NCBI GenBank assembly: GCA_020717845.1
Contig: DYDG01000016.1
Coordinates: 1-35,002, forward strand
Reading direction: 5' to 3'
Origin: Marinifilum sp.
Lineage (GTDB): Bacteria > UBA9089 > CG2-30-40-21
Length of the DNA stretch: 35,002 bases
Shown here: one piece after another, positions 6,105 through 17,300 of the stretch
Numbering within the stretch: the stretch's first letter is position 1
Layout: every line of letters begins with the position of its first letter
Notes under the pieces: generated by a model
Database searches by the model: none
Seen by the model: only the letters and a program-made list of their open reading frames with translations
What the model was told of the DNA's origin: nothing
Translations under genes and position numbers: made by a program

Positions 6105-9100
6105 ATGGAGGAATTGTTTAAGATACCTCGTCTATCTTTTGCTAAATGTAAAGAGGTGGTTGATATCCCCCCGCTTATTGCTATTCAAGAGGATTCGTAT
6201 GGGTGGTTTTTGCAGAAAGATGTTGAGCCTGATCAACGCAGGATGCAGGGACTGCAGCAGGTGTTTTTAGAAACATTTCCTATTGCTGATTTTAATAACA
6301 GAGTCGTATTAGAGTTTTTGGGGTATACACTTGGAGAGATAAAACACACGGAGGAAGAGTGCCGAGATAGGGATGTGACCTATGGTATCCCATTAAAGGT
6401 GAAATTGCGTCTGAGAAATTGTCAGACTGGTGTGATGACTGATCAGGATGTTTTTATGCGGGATATGCCTTTGATGACAAAAAGGGGTACCTTTGTTATC
6501 AATGGGGCAGAAAGGGTTATTGTTAGTCAGCTGCATAGATCGCCTGGCATACTGTTTTCCTATGACTCTCAGGAAAAGATATATTCATGTCGGCTTATCC
6601 CTTATCGTGGGGCATGGGTAGAGTTTGAGCTTGATATAAATAATGTTATTAATGTCAGATTGGGTCGTAAAAGGAAAATGTCGGCTACTATTCTGTTAAG
6701 AGCCATGGGATATTCGTCAACAGATGAAATCATTAAACTATTCCATCCTGATATGAAAGCCTTGCCTGTAGATGAAAAATTACTTGAGATGCGCCTGGCA
6801 GAGTCTGTGAAATTTGGATCAATGGTTATCCCTATTGGAACAAGGATAACCAGAGCCCTTATAGAACAATTCCAGGAGGCAGGAATGCTTGAGATAAAGG
6901 CTCTGTCAGCGGATGCAGCCATTATCTTGAATACACTGGAAAAGGATATCAGTGTCTCCACAGATGATGCCTTGCTCAAGTTGTATGCAGTATTGAGACC
7001 AGGTGAGCCGCCAACCCATGAGAATGCCAGACAGGCTTTTGAAAGACTGCTGTTTGATCCAGAACGATATGACCTATCTGAGGTAGGAAGATATAAAATA
7101 AATCAAAAGTTAAACCTGAATACTCCCTTAAGTCAATGGATATTGACCCATGAAGATATTCTCGAATCCCTTAAATATCTTATAAAGATTGTGATGAAAG
7201 AGGGAGAGATTGATGATATTGATCATCTGGGGAACAGACGTGTTCGTCCTGTAGGCGAATTGTTGCAGGACCAGATTCGTATTGGTTTTGCCAGGCTTGA
7301 GAAAAGTATTAAGGAAAGAATGACCATCCAGGATGTTGCTGGCATGACCCCTCAATCAGTGGTAAACATTAAGCCAGTAACTGCATCCATAAACGAGTTT
7401 TTTGGCTCAAATCAGCTTTCACAATTCATGGACCAAACCAATCCATTGGCTGAATTAACCCATAAACGCAGGCTTTCTGCACTTGGTCAGGGCGGTTTAT
7501 CCAAAGAACGGGCCGGGTTTGAGGTGCGTGATGTGCATTATTCTCACTTTGGAAGGATATGCCCGATTGAAACACCAGAAGGTCCAAACATTGGACTGAT
7601 TGTGTCCATGTCGGTTTATGGCAAGATAAATAAGTATGGATTTATTGAAACCCCTTATCGTAAGGTGGTTGATTCCGTAGTAACTAATGAGATGGAATAT
7701 ATTTCAGCAGACAAAGAAACAAAATGTATCATTGTTCAGGCAGATATTCCTGTGGATGAGAATGGAAAGCTACTGGGTGAGGTAGTCCCATCTCGATGCA
7801 AGGATGATTTTCCGTTGGTTCTGCCCAGTCAGGTTAATTATGCAGGCACATCATTAAAACAAATCATCAGTGTTTCAACTTCCATGATCCCATTTCTTGA
7901 GCATGACGATGCCAATAGGGCACTAATGGGCTCAAACATGCAGCGGCAGGCTGTTCCGCTTCTTTATCCCCAGTCACCCCTGGTAGGAACAGGAATGGAG
8001 CATTATGTGGCCAGGGATTCAGGGATAGTTGCCTTTGCTGATGTTAGTGGAATAATCAGACGGGCAACAGCTGATTTAATTATCCTTGCTGGTGATGATG
8101 GTCAGGAGTATACATATAAGCTGATAAAGTTCAAACGGTCCAATCAGGCTACATGTCTTCATCAAAGAGCCATTGTCAAGAAGGGTGATAGGGTTAAAAA
8201 AAGTCAGCCGCTTAGCGAGGGAACAGGCATACAAGGTGGAGAGCTTGCCCTGGGCAAGGATGTTCTTGTAGCATTTATGCCGTGGAATGGCTATAACTTT
8301 GAGGATGCGGTCATTATCTCTGAAAGGCTTGTCCGTGATGATGTCTTTACCTCTATCCATATTGAAAAGTTTGAGATTGAGGCAAGGGATACCCAGCTTG
8401 GGGCTGAGGTGATTACCCGTGATATTCCTAACCTTGGGGATGAAGCGATGCGAGACCTGGATAAGAATGGCATCATCAGGATTGGTGCCTTTGTTAAATC
8501 AGGTGATATTCTGGTAGGAAAGATTACCCCAAAGGGAGAAACAGAACTTACACCTGAGTATAAATTGCTTCATTCTATCTTTGGTGAAAAGATAAGAGAG
8601 GTTCGCGATACATCGCTTCGTATGCCTTATGGAAATGAAGGGATTGTAATTGATGTTAAATATTTCTCGTCAAAGGCTGGTGATGATTTGCCGGCTGGTG
8701 TAGAGGAATTGGTAAAGGTGTATGTGGCAAATAAACGAAAGATTACTGTGGGTGATAAGATAGCTGGAAGACATGGAAATAAAGGTGTAATAGCAAGGAT
8801 TGTTCCAGAGGCAGATTTGCCGTATATGGAAGATGGAACACCAGTGGATATGATCTTGAATTCCCTTTCTGTGCCGTCTCGAATGAATATTGGACAGGTA
8901 CTGGAAACACACCTTGGCTGGGCAGCCAAACATCTGGGGGTAAAATATGCCTGTCCTGTTTTTGATGGAGCGACTGAAGCAGAGATTGAACAGAAATTAC
9001 TTGAGGCTGGACTCCCTGCAGATGGAAAGATGACCCTTTATGATGGAAAAACAGGCGAAAAGTTTGAACAAAAGGTAACGGTCGGATATATCTACATCCT

Positions 9101-9536
9101 TAAATTAGCCCACTTGGTAGAGGATAAAATCCATGCTCGTTCTATTGGTCCATATTCATTGGTTACCCAGCAACCACTTGGTGGAAAGGCTCAGTTCGGC
9201 GGACAGCGGCTTGGTGAGATGGAGGTATGGGCACTTGAGGCTTATGGTGCCTCCCATATCCTGCAAGAGTTCCTGACGATTAAATCAGACGATATTATCG
9301 GTCGGGCAAAGGTCTATGAGGCAATTGTCAAGGGTGAAAATGCGGCTAACCCCGGGGTTCCTGAATCATTCAATGTGCTCGTTCATGAGCTGCAGGGGTT
9401 GGGTCTGGATATAAAGATATTGGATGATAATAATAGAGAGATAGAAATAACCAGCATGATAGAGGAAAGACGGTCGCAGAATACAAGTAAGATGCCGTGG
9501 GAGAGGGAGATGCGTGATACGGTGGAGATGCGGTAA
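6105..9536 (+). CDS. rpoB: DNA-directed RNA polymerase subunit beta
   Basis: A 1143-residue beta subunit, without the large inserted domains of enterobacterial RpoB. The rifampicin region reads [14 protein letters not shown] then [14 protein letters not shown]; the residues matching E. coli D516, H526 and S531 are all wild type, so sensitivity is expected. Further landmarks are [17 protein letters not shown], the [20 protein letters not shown] active-site block, [18 protein letters not shown], and the C-terminal [21 protein letters not shown] prefer ATG 6105 over ATG 6099: GGAGG (6091-6095) is 9 nt from the former and only 3 from the latter. Confidence 0.97.
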   Translation: MEELFKIPRLSFAKCKEVVDIPPLIAIQEDSYGWFLQKDVEPDQRRMQGLQQVFLETFPIADFNNRVVLEFLGYTLGEIKHTEEECRDRDVTYGIPLKVKLRLRNCQTGVMTDQDVFMRDMPLMTKRGTFVINGAERVIVSQLHRSPGILFSYDSQEKIYSCRLIPYRGAWVEFELDINNVINVRLGRKRKMSATILLRAMGYSSTDEIIKLFHPDMKALPVDEKLLEMRLAESVKFGSMVIPIGTRITRALIEQFQEAGMLEIKALSADAAIILNTLEKDISVSTDDALLKLYAVLRPGEPPTHENARQAFERLLFDPERYDLSEVGRYKINQKLNLNTPLSQWILTHEDILESLKYLIKIVMKEGEIDDIDHLGNRRVRPVGELLQDQIRIGFARLEKSIKERMTIQDVAGMTPQSVVNIKPVTASINEFFGSNQLSQFMDQTNPLAELTHKRRLSALGQGGLSKERAGFEVRDVHYSHFGRICPIETPEGPNIGLIVSMSVYGKINKYGFIETPYRKVVDSVVTNEMEYISADKETKCIIVQADIPVDENGKLLGEVVPSRCKDDFPLVLPSQVNYAGTSLKQIISVSTSMIPFLEHDDANRALMGSNMQRQAVPLLYPQSPLVGTGMEHYVARDSGIVAFADVSGIIRRATADLIILAGDDGQEYTYKLIKFKRSNQATCLHQRAIVKKGDRVKKSQPLSEGTGIQGGELALGKDVLVAFMPWNGYNFEDAVIISERLVRDDVFTSIHIEKFEIEARDTQLGAEVITRDIPNLGDEAMRDLDKNGIIRIGAFVKSGDILVGKITPKGETELTPEYKLLHSIFGEKIREVRDTSLRMPYGNEGIVIDVKYFSSKAGDDLPAGVEELVKVYVANKRKITVGDKIAGRHGNKGVIARIVPEADLPYMEDGTPVDMILNSLSVPSRMNIGQVLETHLGWAAKHLGVKYACPVFDGATEAEIEQKLLEAGLPADGKMTLYDGKTGEKFEQKVTVGYIYILKLAHLVEDKIHARSIGPYSLVTQQPLGGKAQFGGQRLGEMEVWALEAYGASHILQEFLTIKSDDIIGRAKVYEAIVKGENAANPGVPESFNVLVHELQGLGLDIKILDDNNREIEITSMIEERRSQNTSKMPWEREMRDTVEMR

Positions 9537-9577
9537 GTTGAGCAGGAGATGGTGATGCAGGATGTGTGTGCCATTAC

Positions 9578-9661
9578 ATGAGTGAAATAGCGATTGGAAC
9601 ACTAATCGGCATTCTGAAACAAGATAGGGTTACACCTGATGAGTTTATAGAGAAATGCTGA
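9578..9661 (+). CDS. Possible 27-residue ORF between rpoB and rpoC
   Basis: ATG 9578 to TGA 9661 encodes MSEIAIGTLIGILKQDRVTP then DEFIEKC. It is protein-like in composition and fills the rpoB-rpoC gap, which in most bacteria is under 100 nt and empty. There is no good ribosome site. It could be a real small gene, the remnant of a longer one, or chance. I do not recognise a family. Confidence 0.25.
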   Translation: MSEIAIGTLIGILKQDRVTPDEFIEKC

Positions 9662-9683
9662 TAGCTTATGCAGATAGGAGGAA

Positions 9684-12600
9684 ATGAGATTGGAACCAGT
9701 TGATTTGTTTAACATGCCAGATCAAAAACAAAAAATTGCTTTTGATTCTTTGTTTGAACCAAAAACCGAAGGATTGATGAATTTTTCTTCTTTATCTATT
9801 GGGATAGCCTCCCCAGAGAAGATTAGGTCATGGTCATTTGGCAAGGTGAAAAAGCCTGAAACCATTAATTACAGAACCTTCAGACCAGAAAGGGATGGGC
9901 TTTTTTGTGAAAAGATATTTGGTCCGACCAAGGATTGGGAATGTTTTTGCGGAAAATATAAAAGTATTCGCTACAAAGGTGTCCTTTGCGATCGATGCGG
10001 GGTAGAGGTTACCCGCTCTGAGGTAAGACGGCATCGGATGGGACATATTGAGCTGGTCTGTCCTGTTTCTCATATCTGGTATTTTAAGAGGGTTCCGTCT
10101 CAAATGGCGCTGCTGTTGGATATTACAGTAAAGAATTTAGAGCTGGTTCTTTATTTTGAGGGTTATATTGTTATGTCTCCTGGTGATACACCACTGGCAG
10201 AGAGGGATGTGCTTACTGAGGATGAATATCGTGGGTATCGAGAGAAATATGGGGATAAGTTTAAGGTAGGCATGGGTGCTGAGGCTGTCAAGGAAATACT
10301 AAAGGGGATTAATACCGAGGAATTAGCTAAAGAATTACGCAAGGGTATGAAGGATGAAACCTCTACCCAGAAACGCAAACGAATTATTAAACGATTAGAA
10401 CTGATAGAATCGTTCTGTCATTCAGATAATAAGCCAGAGTATATGATTATGGATGTTATCCCGGTTATCCCGCCAGAACTGCGGCCAATGGTTCAATTGG
10501 ATGGGGGGCGTTTTGCTACCTCAGATCTGAATGACCTTTATCGCCGTGTGATCAATAGAAATAATAGGTTGGAGCGGTTGATGGAATTAAGGGCTCCAGA
10601 TATCATTATTCGTAATGAAAAAAGGATGCTTCAAGAGGCAGTGGATGCCCTGCTTGATAATGGTCGTCGTGGAAGGCCGGTAAGAGGGTCAGGAAATAGA
10701 CCCCTGAAGTCTTTGTCTGATATTCTTAAGGGTAAACAGGGCAGGTTTAGACAGAACCTTCTTGGTAAACGTGTAGATTATTCAGGACGTTCTGTAATTG
10801 TGGTTGATCCTACCCTGAAGCTTCATCAGTGCGGCTTGCCGAAAAAAATGGCATTAGAGTTGTTTAAGCCGTTTATTATGAGGCAATTAGTAGTAAATGG
10901 CCTTGCTCATAATATCAAGAATGCTAAAAGAATGGTTGAAAAGGAAAGGCCTGAGGTATGGGATGTTTTAGAAAAGGTTATTATTGGTCATCCAGTAATG
11001 CTAAATCGTGCCCCTACGCTTCATCGGGCAGGTATTCAATCGTTTGAACCCATTCTGGTTGAAGGTGATGCCTTAAAAATACATCCATTGGTCTGTACTG
11101 CCTTTAATGCTGACTTTGATGGTGACCAGATGGCTGTCCATGTGCCGCTTTCTATAGAGTCACAGGTTGAATGCAGGCTTTTGATGTTGGCTGCATACAA
11201 TTTGCTTTCTCCTGCTAATGGCAAGCCTATTGTGTCACCAACACAGGATATTGTTCTTGGTATCTATTGCCTGACAAAAGCCGGGGCAAAGGATGAGACT
11301 AAGTTTTTTGCATCCCCTGATGAGGCTCTTATGGCCTATGACCATGGATATATCAAGCTAAATACACTGGTTATTATCAGGATCAATGGACAAAAATTAG
11401 AAACTACAGTTGGAAGAACCATCTTTAACGAGATTCTGCCTGAGGGTATGGAATTCGTGAATGAAAAGATAGATAAAAAGCTGTTGAGCAAGATAATAGC
11501 TGATGTCTATCGAAAAGATGGTATCATTGGGACAGGTACTGTCCTGGATGCAATTAAAAATCTTGGTTTTAAGTATGCAACCAAGTATGGGGTGTCTATC
11601 GGCATGAAGGATATTATTGTGCCTGATGAAAAAGAAGTGATTGTTTCAAAGAATAGAGAATTTGTGAAAGAAATCATTGGTCAGCACCAGATGGGTGTGA
11701 TCACAGAAGAAGAAAGGTATAATAAAACAATTGACCTCTGGACAACCGCTGGTGAAGAGATTTCCAATATCATGTTTGAGAAGTTGAGTCGGGATGCAAA
11801 TGGGTTTAATCCCATCTATCTGATGATTGATTCCGGTGCTCGTGGAAGTAAACAGCAGGTGAGACAGCTGGCTGGGATGAGAGGGTTGATGGCAAAGCCT
11901 TCAGGAGAGATCATCGAGCTTCCCATTACCTCTAATTTCAGGGAAGGGCTGACCATATTGGAGTACTTTATCTCAACCCATGGGGCAAGAAAAGGGTTGG
12001 CTGATACTGCCTTAAAAACAGCTGATGCTGGTTATCTTACCAGACGATTGGTTGATGTGTCTCAGGATGTGATTGTTACCCAAATAGATTGTCATACATT
12101 GAATGGGGTGATCATTGAGGCATTAATGGAAGGTGATGATGTGATTGAAACCCTGGGTGAACGAGTCCTGGGACGAGTAACGCTGGAGGATGTAATTAAT
12201 CCTATGACCGGAGAGGTTCTGGTTAAGGCAAATAGTGAAATAGATGAGGCTGCAGTTATAGCCATAGAGGATGCAGATGTCGAAAAGATAAGGATAAGAA
12301 CGGTTCTTACCTGTGAGGCAAGAAAGGGCGTGTGTGCTATGTGTTATGGCCGAAACCTTGCTTCTGGTAAATTGGTTGATCTTGGAGAGGCAGTAGGGAT
12401 TATTGCTGCCCAGAGTATTGGAGAGCCTGGGACACAGCTTACGATGAGAACGTTCCATATCGGTGGTACTGCTTATCGTCAGGTTGAGGAAAGGGAGATT
12501 AACCTTCCCTATGCAGTAGAGATAGTTGATTTGCCAAAACGGCTGATTCAGCTTGATGATGGTTCTTCAATTGCTCACAGGCAGGGAGGATTAACCATAA

Positions 12601-14024
12601 GAAAGATAATTGCCGAATATAGCCCTGAGCCGGGTTTTGTTCCGGTTGTATTTGATGGATTATGGGTAAATGCTGGAGACAGACTGGCTACTGTATCAGG
12701 TGAAGATGGTGAGATAACGCCTGTCCTCTCGTCAACATCAGGGATTGTCAGGGTAACAGATGATGGAAAGATTTGCATCGTTGCACGTGAAAGGGTGATT
12801 CCAGTAAAAACAGGAACACATATATTCCATGCAAGGGGTGCTGTTGTTCCTAAAAATACAATGATTGCTGAGTTTGACCCCTATAATGAGTTGATCCTGT
12901 CTGATACAGCAGGGATCATACGGTATAAGGATATTGTCCAGGACAGAACACTCTGCGAAGAGTTTGATTCTAATACAGGTCTCTATCGAAAGGTAATCGT
13001 TGAGGACCGTGAGGCACAACTTCAGCCTACACTGACTATATTGGTTGATGGGGTAACGGTTGCCACCTATATTATCCCTACTGGGGCACGATTGGTGGTA
13101 AATGATGGAGCTGCTATCTCAGCTGGTGATGTTCTGGCTAAGTTCCCTCAAGAGTTGATAAAAACAAAGGATATTACCGGGGGTCTTCCAAGGGTGGCAG
13201 AACTCTTTGAGGCAAGAAGGCCAAAGAATTCAGCTATTGTGGCAGAGATTGACGGGGTAGTCAGATTTAAGGAGATAGGGGAAGGAAAGAGAACCATTAG
13301 TGTTGTTAATGACAGCACAGGTGATGTGAGAGATTATGATATCTCCTTAGGTAAACACATGAAGGTGCATGATGGTGATATTATCAGGGCTGGCGATCAA
13401 TTAACAGATGGTGATATAGAGCCGCATGATATCTTGCGAATTAAGGGGGACAGAAGCCTTCAGGAGTATCTGGTGAATGAGATCCAGGAGGTATACAGGC
13501 TCCAGGGTGTGGATATAAATGATAAGCACATTGAGGTTATCATTAGACAGATGCTGCGTAAGGTAGAGGTGATTGAACATGGTGATACAACCCTGCTTGT
13601 TGGTGAACATATAGATAAATTTGTTTTTGCAGATGAGAATGAGAAGACAATAGCTGCTGGCGGAAAGCCTGCTAAGTCAAGACCAATATTCCTTGGTGTA
13701 ACCAAGGCCTCTCTTGGGACAGACAGCTTTATCTCTGCTGCATCATTCCAGGAAACAACAAGGATACTGACTGAGGCAGCTATTTGTGGCAAGTCTGATG
13801 ACTTGAGCGGACTCAAGGAAAATGTGGTTATTGGACGGCTTGTTCCTGCTGGCACAGGATTGAAAGTCCATCAAAATGTGAAGTTTGAATGCAAACGAGA
13901 TGAGGTTGCTAATGCGATAGAGCCTATTCAGCCTCCTCAGCCAGAAGACGAGGAGATCATTGATGATATCGATGATGAGGATGAGATGATAGTCCCTCTG
14001 GCAGTTGATAACGATAAAGAATGA
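9684..14024 (+). CDS. rpoC: DNA-directed RNA polymerase subunit beta'
   Basis: A 1446-residue beta' subunit. The first zinc site has C87, C89, C102, C105 ([10 protein letters not shown], then CDRCGVEV). The catalytic [12 protein letters not shown] spans 475-486 with Asp 477, 479 and 481 holding magnesium. The bridge-helix/trigger-loop region follows, then the second zinc cluster [11 protein letters not shown] and [19 protein letters not shown]. The tail is acidic ([15 protein letters not shown]). The AGGAGG at 9676-9681 is only 2 nt from ATG 9684; a TTG at 9690 has 8-nt spacing and ATG 9714 is also in frame, so the exact start is uncertain. Residue numbers here count from 9684. Confidence 0.97.
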   Translation: MRLEPVDLFNMPDQKQKIAFDSLFEPKTEGLMNFSSLSIGIASPEKIRSWSFGKVKKPETINYRTFRPERDGLFCEKIFGPTKDWECFCGKYKSIRYKGVLCDRCGVEVTRSEVRRHRMGHIELVCPVSHIWYFKRVPSQMALLLDITVKNLELVLYFEGYIVMSPGDTPLAERDVLTEDEYRGYREKYGDKFKVGMGAEAVKEILKGINTEELAKELRKGMKDETSTQKRKRIIKRLELIESFCHSDNKPEYMIMDVIPVIPPELRPMVQLDGGRFATSDLNDLYRRVINRNNRLERLMELRAPDIIIRNEKRMLQEAVDALLDNGRRGRPVRGSGNRPLKSLSDILKGKQGRFRQNLLGKRVDYSGRSVIVVDPTLKLHQCGLPKKMALELFKPFIMRQLVVNGLAHNIKNAKRMVEKERPEVWDVLEKVIIGHPVMLNRAPTLHRAGIQSFEPILVEGDALKIHPLVCTAFNADFDGDQMAVHVPLSIESQVECRLLMLAAYNLLSPANGKPIVSPTQDIVLGIYCLTKAGAKDETKFFASPDEALMAYDHGYIKLNTLVIIRINGQKLETTVGRTIFNEILPEGMEFVNEKIDKKLLSKIIADVYRKDGIIGTGTVLDAIKNLGFKYATKYGVSIGMKDIIVPDEKEVIVSKNREFVKEIIGQHQMGVITEEERYNKTIDLWTTAGEEISNIMFEKLSRDANGFNPIYLMIDSGARGSKQQVRQLAGMRGLMAKPSGEIIELPITSNFREGLTILEYFISTHGARKGLADTALKTADAGYLTRRLVDVSQDVIVTQIDCHTLNGVIIEALMEGDDVIETLGERVLGRVTLEDVINPMTGEVLVKANSEIDEAAVIAIEDADVEKIRIRTVLTCEARKGVCAMCYGRNLASGKLVDLGEAVGIIAAQSIGEPGTQLTMRTFHIGGTAYRQVEEREINLPYAVEIVDLPKRLIQLDDGSSIAHRQGGLTIRKIIAEYSPEPGFVPVVFDGLWVNAGDRLATVSGEDGEITPVLSSTSGIVRVTDDGKICIVARERVIPVKTGTHIFHARGAVVPKNTMIAEFDPYNELILSDTAGIIRYKDIVQDRTLCEEFDSNTGLYRKVIVEDREAQLQPTLTILVDGVTVATYIIPTGARLVVNDGAAISAGDVLAKFPQELIKTKDITGGLPRVAELFEARRPKNSAIVAEIDGVVRFKEIGEGKRTISVVNDSTGDVRDYDISLGKHMKVHDGDIIRAGDQLTDGDIEPHDILRIKGDRSLQEYLVNEIQEVYRLQGVDINDKHIEVIIRQMLRKVEVIEHGDTTLLVGEHIDKFVFADENEKTIAAGGKPAKSRPIFLGVTKASLGTDSFISAASFQETTRILTEAAICGKSDDLSGLKENVVIGRLVPAGTGLKVHQNVKFECKRDEVANAIEPIQPPQPEDEEIIDDIDDEDEMIVPLAVDNDKE

Positions 14025-14032
14025 AATTCTGA

Positions 14033-14120
14033 AGAAAATGCGGACATAAGAATGCGGAATGCGGAAGTAGGAGAGTGTAGAAAAAAATAAAGCTCTTGAA
14101 TTTCGAATTCCGCATTTTCT
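14033..14120. repeat. Inverted-repeat element after rpoC, TGCGGAA family (copy 2)
   Basis: AGAAAATGCGGA (14033-14044) pairs perfectly with TCCGCATTTTCT (14109-14120). Inside is AATGCGGAATGCGGAAGTAG, the same word seen in the copies at 3135 and 23524. It begins 9 nt after the rpoC stop and could fold at the transcript end. Confidence 0.75.
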
Positions 14121-14170
14121 TTTATGTTGTGTTATGCGTCAGTCGTTTGTAGGAAGATGTGTAGGAAGAA

Positions 14171-14298
14171 GGAGAAAGGGAGAAAAAGCTTTTTTAAGGT
14201 ATTGTAATAACAGATAGTTCCACATTTCTCTCTTTTTCTCCTTTTCCCCTTTTGGACACCTCTGTATTTTTACTTACCGTTCACTGACTTATTACGCT
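14171..14298. repeat. Purine/pyrimidine inverted repeat plus a word shared with 27918
   Basis: GGAGAAAGGGAGAAAAAG (14171-14188) is complementary to CTTTTTCTCCTTTTCCCC (14232-14249) at 15 of 18 positions. It is followed at 14275-14298 by a 24-bp word (TTACCGTTCACTGACTTATT plus ACGC) that matches 27918-27941 at 21 of 24 positions. The two sites look like copies of one element end. Confidence 0.6.
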
Positions 14299-14305
14299 TG
14301 TAATC

Positions 14306-14333
14306 GTAGGGAACGGTTGCGACCGTTCCCTAC
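14306..14333. repeat. Perfect 12-bp-stem palindrome upstream of the lipoprotein gene
   Basis: GTAGGGAACGGT (14306-14317) and ACCGTTCCCTAC (14322-14333) flank TGCG. A weaker relative (AACGGTTGTAACCGTT) lies at 5329-5344. It has no T tract and looks like a REP-type hairpin. A TTG inside it could open the next reading frame, but that is not a plausible start. Confidence 0.75.
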
Positions 14334-14388
14334 AGCCACGGATACGAATATGATGTGCAGAGAGAAAGCACTTGTATCGGAGGTAATA

Positions 14389-17300
14389 ATGATACAAAAA
14401 AAATGGTGGCTGGTATTATTGTTCTGTCTTGCAGGCTGTATCCCTGGTGAGTTTATTATCACTGATGAGGCAGAAGATGTCTCTACTGATGCCCCGCAGC
14501 TAACAATAACAGCCTCACCTGACCCTGCCCCTGCATTAGAGATGATTATTGTAACCATTACCTCAGATAAACTTCTGGTGAATCCTCCTACAGTAATTAT
14601 TGCCCAGCATTATGAGAGAAAGGGGACAGATATTACCCCGAGCATGGAAACTGAAGATCAACTTACCTGGCAGGGCACATATACGGTTAAATCTGGATAT
14701 GAAGGCAATGCCTTGATTGAGGTTTTTAATGCCGTTGATGAAGATGGGAATAAGGGCTATGGAACCGCAAGTTTTGAGGTAATAATGTCAGAGGAAGAAA
14801 TGGTGGAAGAAGAGGAAGAAGCTGAATATGAAGAGGTTATGTGGCATGATATTCGGGGAGAATATGGGGAGACTGGCGGGGCACAAGCACCTATGTTGAC
14901 CACTCAAAAAGGAGAGAAAAAGGTAAGTAATAATATCAACTGTATTGCTGGAGATGATGAAAATGTTTGGTTTGGGACAAATGATGGAATTGGACAATAT
15001 AATAGACTAACTCAAAGCTGGAAAGGTTTTTTTAACAAAAAAGGCGGCATAAGTAATTCCATCTCTTGTCTGGCAATAGATGATGATATTGTCTGGTTTG
15101 GCAGTCATGGGAATGGTTTGTTCAGGTATCAGAACTCTGCGGGGAAATGGCTTGCCTCACCTACAGCTGATGATTTGCTTGACCCAAATATTAATGACCT
15201 CTTGATTGTTAATGACATTGTCTGGATAGCCACGGATCGCGGTCTGGCTAAGTATGATACATTGTCAAAAGAATGGATTTTTTATACACTTCAAACAACC
15301 TATAATCAACTGATTAGTGAAAAGATTACAAAGCTGGCCTGGCTCTACCCACATCTCTGGGTAGGGACGGATAAGGGTTTGATGAGCTATGACCCCTTGT
15401 CTGATGTCTGGCAAAATCAAACAGCAATATGCAGCAGAAATATTGCCTGCCTTTTTATGAACCAAAATGACCTCTGGATTGGAACACCAGATAGTGGTAT
15501 TATTCAGTATGATACCATTAATAATGGCACCAGAATCTATACCATATCTAATGGTCTTTATAATAATTCCGTCCTGAGTCTGAAAGCAGATACAGGTCAT
15601 GTCCTTGTAGGGCATTCAGGCGGAATGTCTGAGCTTGATAAGTCAACCGATATCTGGATGTCATTTACCCATACGAAGATTGGAGATATTATCCGCTCGC
15701 TTGATGATGTGCAGGCTATATACCTTGAGGCTGATGGTAATCCATGGATAGGGATGAATACAGGTCTGATTGATATTTCTCAATCAGAACTCATGGAGGT
15801 TGTTGATCCGACAATTACTGAGCTGAATCCGGTTATGGACGCAGTTTTTTCGACAACATATCTTGAAGTTACAGCTAAATATGAGGATAATATCGGTGGC
15901 AGCGGGATTGATCCATTTGCTGTTTTGCTCTGGGTGGATGGTGTGCAGGTTTTTGGAACAGCCACATCACAGGATATCTATTATAAGGCAACATCTACGC
16001 TCACAGAGGGTGATCATAATGTAGAGATTCAGGTGACCGATAATTGCGGAAATATTACTGCCCAAAAGAATACATTCAGCATTGCCCTGCCTGAATTTTC
16101 CTATAAGCTGCTTGTCCAACAGGCTTATGTTAAACCAGGTGGGGAGCTGTCTGTGACTATCGATGCCAGCGGAGAACTAAAGGGGACACCTACGGTATCT
16201 TTGTCTTGTGCCGAAAATTTACGCTTTACTGATGTCACTGGAGATAAAGTATCCTTACCAGCTCTTAATGTTATGAAAAACGGAACAGAGGCAGGGACAT
16301 ATACTGCCTTTGGGTCATGGACAACAACGGATCGAAAGAAATGGAGAGGGACAGTCATAGTGCCAATTAATGCTATGGGTATAGGTACTATTACGGTTGG
16401 AAGTTTCGAGGATGTTCATGGCCGAAAGTCTGATGAGAAGGCAAATTGTGTTAAGGTTGTCAGAAGGGATGATTTAGGAGTAATCGTTCCCATTGCCCCT
16501 CAAATAACAGGAATAGCAACATCTACCAGTGGCTCTGTTACCACGATTACAGGAACAGCTACCCCTCAGACATTTGTAAATCTTATGGTTGATGGGAAGA
16601 TATTTCGGACGGTCAGGGCAGATGATTTCGGCAATTTTACATTCAAAAATGTCCCGATTACAGCGACGATAACAACAGCAGCTATTGTAGCTATTGATAA
16701 AGCCAGGATTGCAAGCGGGGTCTCAGAGATTAATGTCACACCTGCCCTGTTGGTTGATTTTCCAAGATTAGTAAGTACTACGATAAAGGTTCGCGGGATA
16801 ACAAACCAGACGATTGGCACAGTTTCAGGCAATCTATTGTCCGACCATATCTCTGTGCTATTGAACATGGCTATTGGCGAAAACAATCTGGGCTGGATAG
16901 GAACGGCAAGTATCCCGACTGGTATTGAGGGTATGGGCACATTGACCATTTTTGGCACAGATTCTTCTAACCAGAAGACGTTGTTTATCGGCAGGCTGAT
17001 GATTGATACCATCTCGCCAGGGACACCAACCATTACTGTTGCCAGAACATCAGCGGGTGATTGGAGTATCTATGGCACTTCAACAGGGGCTGATGTGGTT
17101 GAGTTACGGGGTGAGCAGTTGGGTGAACAAAGGCTGTATGGCACAACAACCCCTCAAAATTCAAGATATGCTTTTAAGGCAATACCAGTAGGTACAACTA
17201 CTCTTCGTGTAGTAAGTGTGGACAAGGCTGGTAATCGAATGTCATCCGAGCCTATCAATATTTATCCATCCTTAAAGCTCTTTGCCAAACTGCCGCCATT

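Noticed and set aside
14317-14388. N-terminal extension of the large lipoprotein from a TTG
   Set aside because: The TTG is inside a palindrome; ATG 14389 has a ribosome site and starts a complete lipoprotein signal.
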